From positions 23,505 to 87,504 of IMG/VR virus record IMGVR_UViG_3300030506_000011: a stretch of 64,000 bases of DNA; one strand, written 5' to 3'. Positions 7,731 through 16,919 of the stretch are shown piece by piece. Position 1 is the first letter of the stretch, and each line of letters begins with the position of its first letter. Source of the stretch: a virus. The notes under the pieces are model-generated. The model saw only the letters and a list, made by a program, of their open reading frames with translations, ran no database searches and was not told where the DNA came from. The translations under genes were made by a program, and so were the position numbers.

Positions 7731-9035
7731 TTATTTCTCCACCCTATTTATCGGATTAAACGCATAAATCACGTTTATTAGGTAGTTTCTATAATTAGGC
7801 GATACGTTAGGAGGTGTCATACCACTATCCAGCATAATATCAGATAGTTCTTTTAACAAAGTATGATGATTCAGAAAAGCCTTCCTCTTTATCTTGAAAG
7901 CTGCGGTTTCTCCTTCCTTAATAACTAGTCCAAATTGATAATAAACATCATTTTCTTTCTTTATCTTGGTTAAATCTAGAGCGAAGTTACTATATTCAAT
8001 CAGATTCTTACCTGACTGATAATAGTAACGGTCATTGTTTCTAGTAAATCTGGTTCCGCTAATACTGACTTCACTAGTCTTTGATGACAACCAATATTTC
8101 TTTAGATCGGTCTTGGTTACTTGTTCCAGTTCACCTAATTGAGTTATGGTCAAATTCCCTAAACAACCTTTTAATTGTTCAGCCAGATTTTGTGATTTAA
8201 TCAAGGTTAGAGGATTTACATTGGTAGCTAAATTACTTTGATTACTCCAAATCTCGATACATTGCGTTGGTTGTAGTGAATGATGTAGTGTAAGCTTCTT
8301 ATCTCCAACCCAATTAACTATCTTATTAGACCAGGTACATCCCTCATTAGTTAACAAGTCCCTGATACTACCTACTATATTAGTACCTAGTTTACCATAC
8401 CAACCAGGCCCATCAGTTTGGAAAATCATCTCATTTATAGACATATCACATATCTCAAATATCTCCAAAGTTGCAATCTTGTAGTTAGGTGCGAAATAGG
8501 TCGGTACTAACAATTTATTAGCATGTCTATTATGCAGTTTAAGACTGGCAAAGTCTCTACTATTTATCATCTTATAAGTTAACAATCCTACTCCAGTATT
8601 GATAAATTGAGTCATCCCTAACTCATTTAACAGTTCATTTAATTTATAGTTTCTTCCTTTATAAGTTATCAAGTTCTCTAATGCACACATTCTACTATAC
8701 TTCCACAATTTCTCATTAGTTCTTAATTGTGTATAATCATTAACAATACCGGCTTCTATATATTCTGCATACTTGGCTGGTACTTCCAACAAGTCTGGAT
8801 GCTCCTTGATATAATAACGATAGCATCTACTCATCAATAACAAGTCATCATTCCTAATCTCTTTAGGTTGATTATAAGCGAATAAATCAATGGCATTAAA
8901 TGTCATTTGCTCATCTTTTGAAAGGGCATACCATCCTAGATTTGGTAGTTTTCTATACATTTTAGGAACCTCCCAGCCGAAATGAGCCACAGCTGAAGGT
9001 AAATGTACTTTACTACATAAAGATTTGACATCCAT
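7731..9035 (-). CDS. Hypothetical protein, minus strand
   Basis: A 434-residue protein I do not recognise, one of only three minus-strand genes. No signal peptide, membrane segment or P-loop is evident. It mixes aromatic-rich and charged stretches, with a DGPGWYGKLG segment near 210. It diverges from the gene at 9131 across a 95-base promoter-like region and converges with the 7089 gene. Being in the same strand class as terminase hints at late or packaging functions, but that is only positional. Confidence 0.72.
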   Translation of the reverse strand: MDVKSLCSKVHLPSAVAHFGWEVPKMYRKLPNLGWYALSKDEQMTFNAIDLFAYNQPKEIRNDDLLLMSRCYRYYIKEHPDLLEVPAKYAEYIEAGIVNDYTQLRTNEKLWKYSRMCALENLITYKGRNYKLNELLNELGMTQFINTGVGLLTYKMINSRDFASLKLHNRHANKLLVPTYFAPNYKIATLEIFEICDMSINEMIFQTDGPGWYGKLGTNIVGSIRDLLTNEGCTWSNKIVNWVGDKKLTLHHSLQPTQCIEIWSNQSNLATNVNPLTLIKSQNLAEQLKGCLGNLTITQLGELEQVTKTDLKKYWLSSKTSEVSISGTRFTRNNDRYYYQSGKNLIEYSNFALDLTKIKKENDVYYQFGLVIKEGETAAFKIKRKAFLNHHTLLKELSDIMLDSGMTPPNVSPNYRNYLINVIYAFNPINRVEK

Positions 9036-9093
9036 ATTAACAAGTAAGTATAGTCTTGTACTTGTATCAGGTCAACCATATTACTATTAATTT

Positions 9094-9121
9094 GACTTGT
9101 TGATATAATAGATATTGCTAT
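9094..9121 (+). promoter_or_regulatory. Sigma70-like promoter in divergent intergenic region
   Basis: A TTGTTG-like -35 and a TATAAT -10 separated by about 16 bases lie just upstream of ATG 9131. The -10 ends only about 8 bases before the start codon, so a transcript from it would have almost no leader. The divergent gene at 9035 has its start on the other side. This is a consensus match only. Confidence 0.4.
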
Positions 9122-9130
9122 AATAGAAAT

Positions 9131-10171
9131 ATGAAGAAATTTGACATTACTGATGACAACTCTTATAGCGAATTGTATAGATTTGTTGATTTAAATACAT
9201 TGCCAGCCTATGTTAAAGAAGCGGAAGTATTGACTAAAACTGCTACAGAAAGTTTGCCAGATACTGCTTTTGCTGATCAGATGCATAGAGCTTTTCCCAT
9301 TAATACTGCTGAAGATACTTATTTGAGTAATGCTTTCTTTATTAATAAAAGGGCTGAACTTACCAAACTTTGTGGTGAAAAGTATATTAATGAGGTAGGT
9401 GTCAGAATTGTTAAAGCTGCTCAGATATTTGATATCTATGATGACATTGCTAATTATAATGGTGGTCTGGATGTTAAACAAGCTGCTGATTATACTGAAC
9501 AGTCCATAGTATCTATTGAGATTGGTGGAAATGAATATGATTTGTTTCCTTATAAGACTGCTGAAGATCTTAAATTTCAAGCATCAGAATTTGTTAAGAA
9601 TCTAAACAATTACCCATTTAATTGGCGTACTAAAATAGCTTCAGCTTTCGTTGAGAAGGCTGTGGAACAGAATATCGAGGATTTACCTGATTTGATTTGT
9701 AAGTATGCCGGTCTATTCTATCCAGATACCAGGGAATTTTCTGATACCCTAGCTGGAAGAATGCATAGGTTGAGTGAAGAGTATCAAACTAAGTATCAAC
9801 CTATTATAGAGAAGGCAGCTAATATCTCTTCCAAGACTGAGGCCTTTGAACTTTGTAGTGAAGCTTATAATATAGAAAAATTAGCTGGAGTATATGAAAA
9901 ACCACTATTATATAGGGAGATGGGAGACTTAGTTGATCGAACCATGACACTAGATTTGACCAAAATTGCTGATATGCTGAATGTAGTCAAAATTGGTGGT
10001 AGTTGTTATCATATAAATGATTTGCAGAAAGTATCCAAAGATATATATGACAAGGCTTTTGATTGTGGATTAGACCCAAAGAATGCCAATGAATTAATGG
10101 ATGTCTTGCCTACTGTCCCTCGTTCAGATTTTGAGCTGTTTAAAGAACTATCCGGCATAACCGCACTTTAA
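9131..10171 (+). CDS. Hypothetical protein
   Basis: A 346-residue, mostly helical, acidic protein of unknown function. It has no recognisable catalytic motif. It is transcribed divergently from the 434-residue gene and is followed after one base by the 10173 gene, so the pair is probably co-expressed. A structural or head-associated role is conceivable from its proximity to terminase, without sequence support. Confidence 0.72.
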   Translation: MKKFDITDDNSYSELYRFVDLNTLPAYVKEAEVLTKTATESLPDTAFADQMHRAFPINTAEDTYLSNAFFINKRAELTKLCGEKYINEVGVRIVKAAQIFDIYDDIANYNGGLDVKQAADYTEQSIVSIEIGGNEYDLFPYKTAEDLKFQASEFVKNLNNYPFNWRTKIASAFVEKAVEQNIEDLPDLICKYAGLFYPDTREFSDTLAGRMHRLSEEYQTKYQPIIEKAANISSKTEAFELCSEAYNIEKLAGVYEKPLLYREMGDLVDRTMTLDLTKIADMLNVVKIGGSCYHINDLQKVSKDIYDKAFDCGLDPKNANELMDVLPTVPRSDFELFKELSGITAL

Positions 10172-10172
10172 A

Positions 10173-10748
10173 ATGTTTGACGCTTCTATCTTAGTCTTAA
10201 AAGATAGTTCTAGTCCTGCTTCAGTACTATTAGCTGCAATATTCGATCATTACGGTACTGAATGCTTTGATTGGAACCCTGATATTCTAGTTACTGAGAT
10301 TAGAGATGATTTTAATATTACTCTATCTCCTATTCAATCAGATAAGTTACAGGCAGCTATTATAGTGATGTCAACCAATCAATTTGAAAATGATTGGCAT
10401 GTTTTTAATAGTTGTGTTCATGGGTTAAACGGTGAACCTTTTGACTATGATGTTTTCTCTCCTATTGATCCTGAGCAGATTATAGCAGCTTTGCCTGAGA
10501 TTCAAACTATCAGAACTGGATTTATGGGAGATGAAGTTATTTTCTCAGATGAAGTAAATGCTTATGCTGGTATTATTTTTTCTGAATATGGTTTAATTTC
10601 AGCTCCTAACGAATTTCCTTCCGCAATAATGCCTGATATAACTACTGAGCATTATTTAGACAGCCAGTCAGAAAAACAAGCTGCATTGGCTGAAATCTAT
10701 ACTAACAAAAAACAAAAAATCGAAGAATACTTATCTAAGTTCAAATAA
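10173..10748 (+). CDS. Hypothetical protein
   Basis: A 191-residue acidic protein (many Asp/Glu, few Lys), not recognised. It is immediately downstream of the 346-residue gene and likely acts with it. The stretch to the next gene (10749-10839) has a few weak complementary strings but no clear terminator. Confidence 0.7.
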   Translation: MFDASILVLKDSSSPASVLLAAIFDHYGTECFDWNPDILVTEIRDDFNITLSPIQSDKLQAAIIVMSTNQFENDWHVFNSCVHGLNGEPFDYDVFSPIDPEQIIAALPEIQTIRTGFMGDEVIFSDEVNAYAGIIFSEYGLISAPNEFPSAIMPDITTEHYLDSQSEKQAALAEIYTNKKQKIEEYLSKFK

Positions 10749-10839
10749 CATTCTAATGTGCTTGTGGCAGATTGGAATGCACAAACCAGTTTAAATACTG
10801 TTTTGGACAAAGATTCGAATTCTTTCAAGCACAACAAAT

Positions 10840-11058
10840 ATGAGTAATCATCTACCTGAAAAACTTAATTTATGGGACAGACTCTTCAATCGTTATAAGA
10901 AAACTATTCATGCTAGGGGTAGTGAGCAGTGGTTTAAAAGTTGTGGCTATACAGGACTCAGAATTCCCGGTTCAGAGTTTCAACGTAACTATGTTGAGTA
11001 TTTAATTATTGATAGACTTACTGGGTCTGAAAAAATTGAGAAGATATATCTAAAATAA
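10840..11058 (+). CDS. Small hypothetical protein
   Basis: A 72-residue basic protein, not recognised, with an ACAAC-rich leader and no Shine-Dalgarno. It begins a run of five small genes with gaps of 2-5 bases that ends against the minus-strand terminase gene. Confidence 0.62.
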   Translation: MSNHLPEKLNLWDRLFNRYKKTIHARGSEQWFKSCGYTGLRIPGSEFQRNYVEYLIIDRLTGSEKIEKIYLK

Positions 11059-11062
11059 GAAT

Positions 11063-11266
11063 ATGAAAACAAAGAAACCAAAGAAGATTAATTCTGATAC
11101 TGAAAAGGTTGTACTAGATGAACATTGGAAGAAGTATGCTAAAGATAAAGATCCTTGTAACATCATCCCTGCTCAATTATTTACAGATGCTTATTATATT
11201 GGATTTATGAGAGGTAGAGAGGTTGAAAAAGGTTTAACTGATGGAATTATGATTGAAGGAGGCTAA
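11063..11266 (+). CDS. Small hypothetical protein, paralogue of the 11781 gene
   Basis: A 67-residue protein with a Lys-rich N-terminus and a C-terminal pattern GFMRGREVEKGLTDGIMIE. Very similar text (GIERGRNIEKGIRDGTMIE) ends the gene at 11781, so the two are duplicates separated by one gene. Function is unknown. Confidence 0.65.
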   Translation: MKTKKPKKINSDTEKVVLDEHWKKYAKDKDPCNIIPAQLFTDAYYIGFMRGREVEKGLTDGIMIEGG

Positions 11267-11268
11267 AT

Positions 11269-11775
11269 ATGAATGTTTTAATTAATCATTGCTGGTGTTT
11301 TGATTCTATTTGGGGAGGTGTATATGACTGTCAAGTGATTGTTAGTATGGAAAAGTATGCTTGTAGAGAAGACATATATGCTGGTAAGAATACAACTGAT
11401 TGGAATACTATATTAGATAAATTTCAGATTGAAGTAGATGAATTTGGACGAAAGAGAATGGAAGACGTTTATTGTCTCAAACCAGAAGTAGTTCAATGGT
11501 TAGATGCGAATGTCAAAGACAAAAATTGCAAAATGGAAGGACGTACCGAGTTATCCCTTTCTAAAGGATGGGGAGTAGGCACAGACCAATACAATGTGAA
11601 AGATCAGATTTCCTTTTCTCTCTTTTTTGAGCGTCCAAAGGATGCACTTGCCTTTATCAAACAGTGGAGTGAATACAAAAATCCAGTGGATTATCTCAAT
11701 TATTTCCAAGATATTAGGCGTAAACTTAATCCCAAAACTGGTAGGTTACAACGAATTCCTAGATGGAATAACTAA
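11269..11775 (+). CDS. Hypothetical protein
   Basis: A 168-residue protein, not recognised, with several Cys and Trp in the first 60 residues and a basic C-terminus. It lies between the two paralogous small genes. No domain is assigned. Confidence 0.65.
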   Translation: MNVLINHCWCFDSIWGGVYDCQVIVSMEKYACREDIYAGKNTTDWNTILDKFQIEVDEFGRKRMEDVYCLKPEVVQWLDANVKDKNCKMEGRTELSLSKGWGVGTDQYNVKDQISFSLFFERPKDALAFIKQWSEYKNPVDYLNYFQDIRRKLNPKTGRLQRIPRWNN

Positions 11776-11780
11776 ACAAT

Positions 11781-11966
11781 ATGAGTACTAAAACAAAGAA
11801 ACTAAAGAAGATCAGTTTTGAAACTGAACACAAAGAACTAAAAAGACAATGGGATAACCTTAAGATTGAAATAGACTTCCTTTCTTTTTCTCTTGGTTAT
11901 GAGTTAGGGATTGAGAGAGGTAGAAATATCGAAAAAGGTATTAGAGATGGAACTATGATTGAATGA
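11781..11966 (+). CDS. Small hypothetical protein, paralogue of the 11063 gene
   Basis: A 61-residue protein sharing the Lys-rich start and the R-G-R-x-[IV]-E-K-G-[IL]-x-D-G-x-M-I-E ending with the 11063 product. It points to a local duplication. Confidence 0.62.
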   Translation: MSTKTKKLKKISFETEHKELKRQWDNLKIEIDFLSFSLGYELGIERGRNIEKGIRDGTMIE

Positions 11967-11969
11967 TAA

Positions 11970-12188
11970 ATGAAGAAACTCACTCCAGCTCAGTTTAAAG
12001 AGTATATTTCAAATCCTCTAGTTAATGATAGTAAAGTTCGTAGTTATTGTGATATTCCTGAAGATAAGTATTTTACTGTAAGTATCTGGCCTGAAGAAGG
12101 AATAGTAAATGAAACAAGAGGGCTTCATAGAGTAGTAAAGACTCCTAAAATCTCAAAGTCTAATCAATCAAAAACTACAACCATTTAG
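11970..12188 (+). CDS. Small hypothetical protein convergent with terminase
   Basis: A 72-residue protein, not recognised. Its last four bases overlap the terminase stop codon region on the opposite strand, a tail-to-tail overlap with no room for a terminator. The tail is rich in Lys, Ser and Thr. Confidence 0.58.
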   Translation: MKKLTPAQFKEYISNPLVNDSKVRSYCDIPEDKYFTVSIWPEEGIVNETRGLHRVVKTPKISKSNQSKTTTI

Positions 12189-13861
12189 ATATTGTGAGTA
12201 GTAAAGAAGCTATTACCATTCCAGAGATGAGCAGCACAAGCACACCAAGTAATACAATGAAATGCATCATCAGGGTCACGGTGTCTGTAAAATATCTTGC
12301 TTCTAAGGTTATCTTCTTTAACTTCAGTAAATATAGAAAGAATATCCTGGCAAGCCTCACTACTATCCTCCCAGCAAGGTAATAGTATCTTGGATTTCTT
12401 TATTAGTTCAAAGGTGAAACTCATTACTTCACTTCGATTAAGACACCATCTAGTCTGGCTCCAATCCAAAGCATCAGGTGGAAAGTCTGTATATTGAGTT
12501 AAATTCATTTCACGGTAACTTACTAATTGTGTCATTGAGCTATTATATAAGTTACCCAGCATTTTTCCTCTAATCGGGTCAGGTCCGGAATCAGTGAAGA
12601 GAGTTGGCTGATATACCCTACAAATGTCAGCAATCTCTCTTATCTGGAGTTCATAGTCGGTATTCTTAAAAATCCTGATATAGAACACTTCTAGATAACC
12701 ATCATGTCTTAAACCCATTAATGTAAACACAGTTCTGGAGCTTTCAGGATTCACTCCCCAATCAACACCACCAACTATATACTGGTATCTAGTTGCATTA
12801 CGCTGATAGATGGTATTCATTGGACCTAGCACACATAATGATTTTAAGTGTTCCTCAGTAATAGGTTTACTACCAATATCATAAGCCAGACCAAATACTT
12901 CGTTGTAAACTTGTAGAACACTATAGTTACTATCTATATTATGAACCTTATTATATATTTCCTTCCAATCCTTTTCTCTTTGATTGTAATATGGTAGGAT
13001 AGGTTGAGCTAGATGAAATCCATATAATTCATGTTCCCCTGGGTTAAAGTCAATCCACTGACCTATATTAGTATTTAGAAGCTTGCTGCACTTACTGCAA
13101 CTCAACCCTTGTTTAAGAATCATTTTTAGAGGCTCATTAGCTTCTGTAAGTGAATTCCAGTGATTGCAGCCTTCACATTTAGTCATCCATTCCATTTGAT
13201 GCCCCTTCTTCCAGATAGTATTAATAGTATTATCTGTAGTAAGAGGAGTACCAGCATATGTTTCTCGTTTAATTGGACTAATAGCCATGGTTTCATTTAC
13301 AACTGGTATAATATCCAGATTCATCCCCTGGCACTCGTCGAAGATGTTGGAATCCGTAGCGGGACCTCTAGTACGTGATGCATCCTCACTAGCATAAGTT
13401 AGTATGATATTACTATTACTATCAGCTACTTCCTTAACATAGACATCATTTTTAGATAGTTTGCTGATGATCTTTTGTAGTGGTGGGCTGGCAAATCTGG
13501 CAGTTAAATAATCATGTGAAAATCTTTTTGTAGCCTGTTCGTTAGGTGCAACATACATCATTCGATAGTAATTATATCGAACTAAATTCAAAGCTATCAT
13601 ATTACTGACTAACGTTGATTTTAACGTCTTTCTTGAACACTTTAATAATAACTTTCTTGGTAGTCCGTCATAGATAGACCGCATCATTGGGAATTTATCC
13701 AACTTTTGTGGCTGTCCTTCGTTGTTATATAGATAAAGTTCTACGAGCTTGGATAGAGGACTATTCAAGAATAGCAGCTGTCTTGCTAGAAATCGTGACT
13801 TTTGATCCGTCTGTTTAAACAACGCTGCCGCTTGCTGATATATATTATGGATAGAAAGCAT
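12185..13861 (-). CDS. terL: Terminase large subunit
   Basis: The DNA-packaging ATPase/nuclease that loads the genome into proheads. It is 558 residues. The N-terminal ATPase has a Walker A-like CSRKTLKST near 75-83 and the DEC Walker B near 172. A C-x2-C...C-x2-C zinc-ribbon-like insertion (CEGC, CSKC) lies near 235-265. The C-terminal RNase H-like nuclease shows GGVDWG near 360, TDSGPDP near 415 and DAFHC near 530. It is on the minus strand with no recognisable small subunit or portal next to it, so the packaging and structural genes probably lie elsewhere. Confidence 0.85.
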   Translation of the reverse strand: MLSIHNIYQQAAALFKQTDQKSRFLARQLLFLNSPLSKLVELYLYNNEGQPQKLDKFPMMRSIYDGLPRKLLLKCSRKTLKSTLVSNMIALNLVRYNYYRMMYVAPNEQATKRFSHDYLTARFASPPLQKIISKLSKNDVYVKEVADSNSNIILTYASEDASRTRGPATDSNIFDECQGMNLDIIPVVNETMAISPIKRETYAGTPLTTDNTINTIWKKGHQMEWMTKCEGCNHWNSLTEANEPLKMILKQGLSCSKCSKLLNTNIGQWIDFNPGEHELYGFHLAQPILPYYNQREKDWKEIYNKVHNIDSNYSVLQVYNEVFGLAYDIGSKPITEEHLKSLCVLGPMNTIYQRNATRYQYIVGGVDWGVNPESSRTVFTLMGLRHDGYLEVFYIRIFKNTDYELQIREIADICRVYQPTLFTDSGPDPIRGKMLGNLYNSSMTQLVSYREMNLTQYTDFPPDALDWSQTRWCLNRSEVMSFTFELIKKSKILLPCWEDSSEACQDILSIFTEVKEDNLRSKIFYRHRDPDDAFHCITWCACAAHLWNGNSFFTTHNI

Positions 13862-13997
13862 AAGGTTAATGAAGTAGATAGTTTAGATCTAGGTCTTTCT
13901 ATTTGTTTTCATTTTCTTAAACTATGCTTAATTGAAATCCTGTCACTTTTAAACATCTTACTCAAATAACAACTAATCTTAACTAGCTTTACATCTT

Positions 13998-14135
13998 ATG
14001 TCAAGATCTGCTAAAAAATACAATTCTCGATCCAAACCCAAAAAACATTCTAAAATTAAAGGAGTGTACGAAACTAATACTGCACCTATACTAAACTCTG
14101 CCGCTAAATCGAATGTCAAAAAATCTGATAAATGA
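13998..14135 (+). CDS. Very small basic protein
   Basis: A 45-codon frame starting MSRSAKKYNS, unusually rich in Lys, Arg and Ser and hence strongly basic. It overlaps the next gene by 23 bases in another frame. The composition suggests nucleic-acid binding, but no family is recognised. It may not be expressed. Confidence 0.4.
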   Translation: MSRSAKKYNSRSKPKKHSKIKGVYETNTAPILNSAAKSNVKKSDK

Positions 14136-14478
14136 AGGAGATACCGTTGTTTTTGCTCAACGGTATCTCGCTGATGATATATTCTCTACTCTATACGGTA
14201 AACAAGGCAAGGTTTTATCTGTAAAAGAAGAATATGCTGTAATAAACTTCAATGATGCTGCTGTAGAAGTTTATCTTGAAGATTTGGAAAAGCTTAATAC
14301 TTCCTCAACCCCAGAATTGGAGAATGAGGAGATTGAAATAGATAGAGTCGATTTGTTAGAAAACCATGATTGCAGTGGATTACAACCAGCACAATTAATA
14401 GCTCATAAACTTTTGGCCCAGGAAACCGATCCTGGACTGAATAACGAAATAACACAACTACTAAACATAAACCAGTAA
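14113..14478 (+). CDS. Small protein with SH3/KOW-like N-terminal fold
   Basis: A 121-residue acidic protein. Residues 5-55 have the alternating pattern of a small beta-barrel (GDTVVF...GKQGKVLSV...YAVINF...VEVYLEDLEKL), similar to KOW or YgiU-like SH3 domains. It ends one base before the Ycf46-like ATPase gene and is probably co-translated with it, so it may be an ATPase partner. Confidence 0.62.
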   Translation: MSKNLINEGDTVVFAQRYLADDIFSTLYGKQGKVLSVKEEYAVINFNDAAVEVYLEDLEKLNTSSTPELENEEIEIDRVDLLENHDCSGLQPAQLIAHKLLAQETDPGLNNEITQLLNINQ

Positions 14479-14479
14479 A

Positions 14480-16462
14480 ATGCAAAAGATATCGTTTGAA
14501 GATAAATTTAAGAACTATCTTCGTGCTAGTTATCCCATCCTTTGGATCAGGACTCACGAAGAAAGCAGAGTAACCAGAAGTATCATTAATGCGGTTGCTG
14601 ATGCTAAACAAATAACCATATATAGTTGGGATTGTAAGAGATTGTTGGAGAAATATGTTAAAAATGCTGACAAGTCTGTTATTAACAACTTTGAATCCGT
14701 TAAAGGTGGTGTTGGCACAAGTACAGGACCTAATGCAGGACCCAAGGATTATGGCCTGACTAATGCAATTGAGAGCATTAAAGCGTTGCCTAATGGAACT
14801 GGACGGAATATTATCATTATGAAGGATTTCCATCCTTATATTGAAGCTCCTGGGCAAGTCCGGCCTATTCGTAATGCCATTGATGATTTGAAGTGTAAGG
14901 GAAATATGTTGGTGTTTATATCTCCTATCATTAAGATTCCTGTAGAGTTGGAGAAGGAGATTCAAATTCTGGATTTCCACCTCCCTGATGAAAAGCAATT
15001 AGAGGGTATTTTAATGTCCGTAGTAGCCATCTTTAATAAAAAGAATGAGGAGAAGGGTGAGCCGGAAAAGAAGATTGATCCTGACATTAAGCAAGCTACT
15101 ATTGAAGCTCTGAAAGGACTTACATTTAGTGAAGCTCATGATGCAGTAAGTTTGGCTATTATTGAGAATCATGAATTTAATGCTTCTTTCGTCCTTAGTG
15201 TATTTAACGAGAAGGTTAAACAAGTCAAGCGTGGTGGTCAGTTACAATATCAACAATCTGATATTACTTATGAGCATATTGGTGGTTTGGATGGCTTGAA
15301 GAAATGGACAGAAGTGAGATCTAAAGCTTATAGTCAGAAAGCTAGAGATTATCATTTGCCGTACCCTAAGGGAGTTCTACTGGCTGGTGAATTAAATTGA
15401 CGAATACCTTTGGTTATGGTAAATAATATATTCGTTAGTTTTTATGCCGGTCGCTCTAGTAATGGAGCGAAGCTTACAGCGGAAAAAATCGGGGACCCTA
15501 TTAAAAATGAGGGAATCCGACCTGAAGGTTCTATAGATTATTCTATTTAACCAGGGGCAGAGCATAGTGGATGTAATAAGCCACCAAGAGACCGCTGCAA
15601 CCTAGAAATAGGTTGAATATATATGCCGAACTATGTGCGTAAGATACTAAGCCATAGAAGTAGAGGATAAAAAGCCTTTACGATAACAAAATTGATACCA
15701 GGAACAGGGAAAACAGCAATTGCCAAAGCCACTGCAAATCAGTTTGGCTTTCCGTTGTTTCAGTTAGATATAGGAAGTTTATTTGGTAAGTATGTGGGTG
15801 AAAGTGAGGAAAACTTCCGTAGAGTAATTGAAACAGTTGATAGTATTGGACGGTGTGTGTTGTTCATCGACGAAATTGAAAAAGGTCTGAATCGTAATGC
15901 AGTATCTGGTGCTGGTGACTCAGGTACATCTTCTCGTACGTTTGCTACACTATTAAGTTGGTTGAGTGATCACAAATCTCCCGTATTTGTTATAGCCACC
16001 ACTAATGATCATACTAAACTCCCACCCGAGTTTATTCGTAAAGGCAGGTTTGATGATGTATTCTGGGTCGACTTGCCTACACTAGCTGAGAGAATATCGA
16101 TCTTTGATGTGTTAATTAAGCGGTATTTTCGAGAGCCAGCCAAGTATAACCTGGCTAAACTTGCTGAGAAGACTGAAGGTTTTACTGGTGCTGAAATTGA
16201 AGAAGTTATCAAAGGTGCCATGTTTAACCGGTTTGATAAAGATGGTAAGGAATTCACTAACACTGACTTGCTGGATGAGATTAACAGTACTCAACCAATC
16301 AGCGTTACGTCCAAAGTTGATATTGATGCTATGCGGGAGAAGGCGGTGGGCAAGCTCAGAGTTGCTAGCGTTAGTGGTTCAGTGAAAATGTTTACCATGG
16401 ATGAAACTAAGCGAAGAACTGAAGGTAACGGTGAAGACAGAGCGTTAGATCCGTTTAACTAA
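14480..16462 (+). CDS. Ycf46-like AAA+ ATPase, interrupted by an intron
   Basis: Joining 14480-15388 to 15695-16462 gives a 558-residue protein. The first exon starts like Ycf46 (YPILWIRTHEE near 18-28), and the second carries the AAA core: P-loop IPGTGKTA, Walker B VLFIDEIEKG, sensor-1 ATTND and arginine-finger-type RKGRFDD. The split falls inside the P-loop (GVLLAG | IPGTGKT), so unspliced RNA yields two useless halves. It heads a cluster with DUF3150-, DUF1257- and DUF2997-like genes. Ycf46 proteins are best known from plastids and cyanobacteria; their role is poorly defined. Confidence 0.82.
15389..15694 (+). mobile_element. Group I-type self-splicing intron without ORF
   Basis: A 306-base non-coding insertion in the ATPase P-loop codons. 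Removing it restores an exact in-frame P-loop. The upstream exon ends in T (U at the 5' splice site) and the intron ends in G, as in group I introns. Core-like pairings are CGCTC/GAGCG (15452-15469), CAGCGG/CCGCTG (15478/15592; P3-like), TCGG/CCGA (15489/15517; P4-like), CCCT/AGGG (P5-like), and AACCTA-GAAA-TAGGTT (P8-like). The intron call is strong; the group I subclass is inferred. Confidence 0.8.
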
Positions 16463-16468
16463 AAATAT

Positions 16469-16497
16469 GGGGAAGCTAGCATTAAACTAGCTTCCCC
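16469..16497 (+). terminator. Strong hairpin between ATPase and 16507 gene
   Basis: GGGGAAGCTAG pairs perfectly with CTAGCTTCCCC around a 7-base loop. It begins just after the ATPase stop and ends about 10 bases before the next ATG. There is only a short T-rich tail (tatctattt). It is one of several hairpins abutting start codons. Confidence 0.65.
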
Positions 16498-16506
16498 TAT
16501 CTATTT

Positions 16507-16917
16507 ATGGGAATGTTCGATCAAATAAAATGCAAATATCCATTACCAGTCACTGAGTTTCAAAATACTACATTTCAAACCAAAGATACTCCTGCCCAAG
16601 CTTGTGATTTATACGAGATTAGGGAGGACGGCACACTTTGGTATGAGAATTATGATCAAGAAGATCAGAGTGAACGAGGTATATGGATTAAAAATCATCC
16701 TGACCAAGAACCTCCAGAAGAATTAAAGGGGTTGCGAGGATTCATAGGTTGTGGTGCCAAGGTTAATAGACGGTGGGAACAAGTTATTTTTACCGGAGAG
16801 ATTTGTTTTTATGAAGCTCTTGGAAAAGATTATACTGGTTGGATAGAGTTTTCCGCCTACTTCGAAAACGGAAAAGTGGTAAGACTTAATCTTATAGCAC
16901 ATAAAAAACCTGATTAA
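16507..16917 (+). CDS. Conserved-looking hypothetical protein (MGMFD start)
   Basis: A 136-residue protein beginning MGMFDQIKCKYPLP, a start I associate with phage and bacterial proteins of unknown function. It is aromatic and acidic, probably a single beta-rich domain. It lies directly after a hairpin and two bases before the DUF3150-like gene. Confidence 0.68.
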   Translation: MGMFDQIKCKYPLPVTEFQNTTFQTKDTPAQACDLYEIREDGTLWYENYDQEDQSERGIWIKNHPDQEPPEELKGLRGFIGCGAKVNRRWEQVIFTGEICFYEALGKDYTGWIEFSAYFENGKVVRLNLIAHKKPD

Positions 16918-16919
16918 TT

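Noticed and set aside
12194-12497. Small + strand frames opposite the terminase 3' end
   Set aside because: They are shadows of the terminase coding sequence with no start context or resemblance to known proteins.
14294-14998. 234-codon minus-strand frame opposite the Ycf46-like first exon
   Set aside because: It lies wholly antisense to a recognisable ATPase exon and has no family resemblance.
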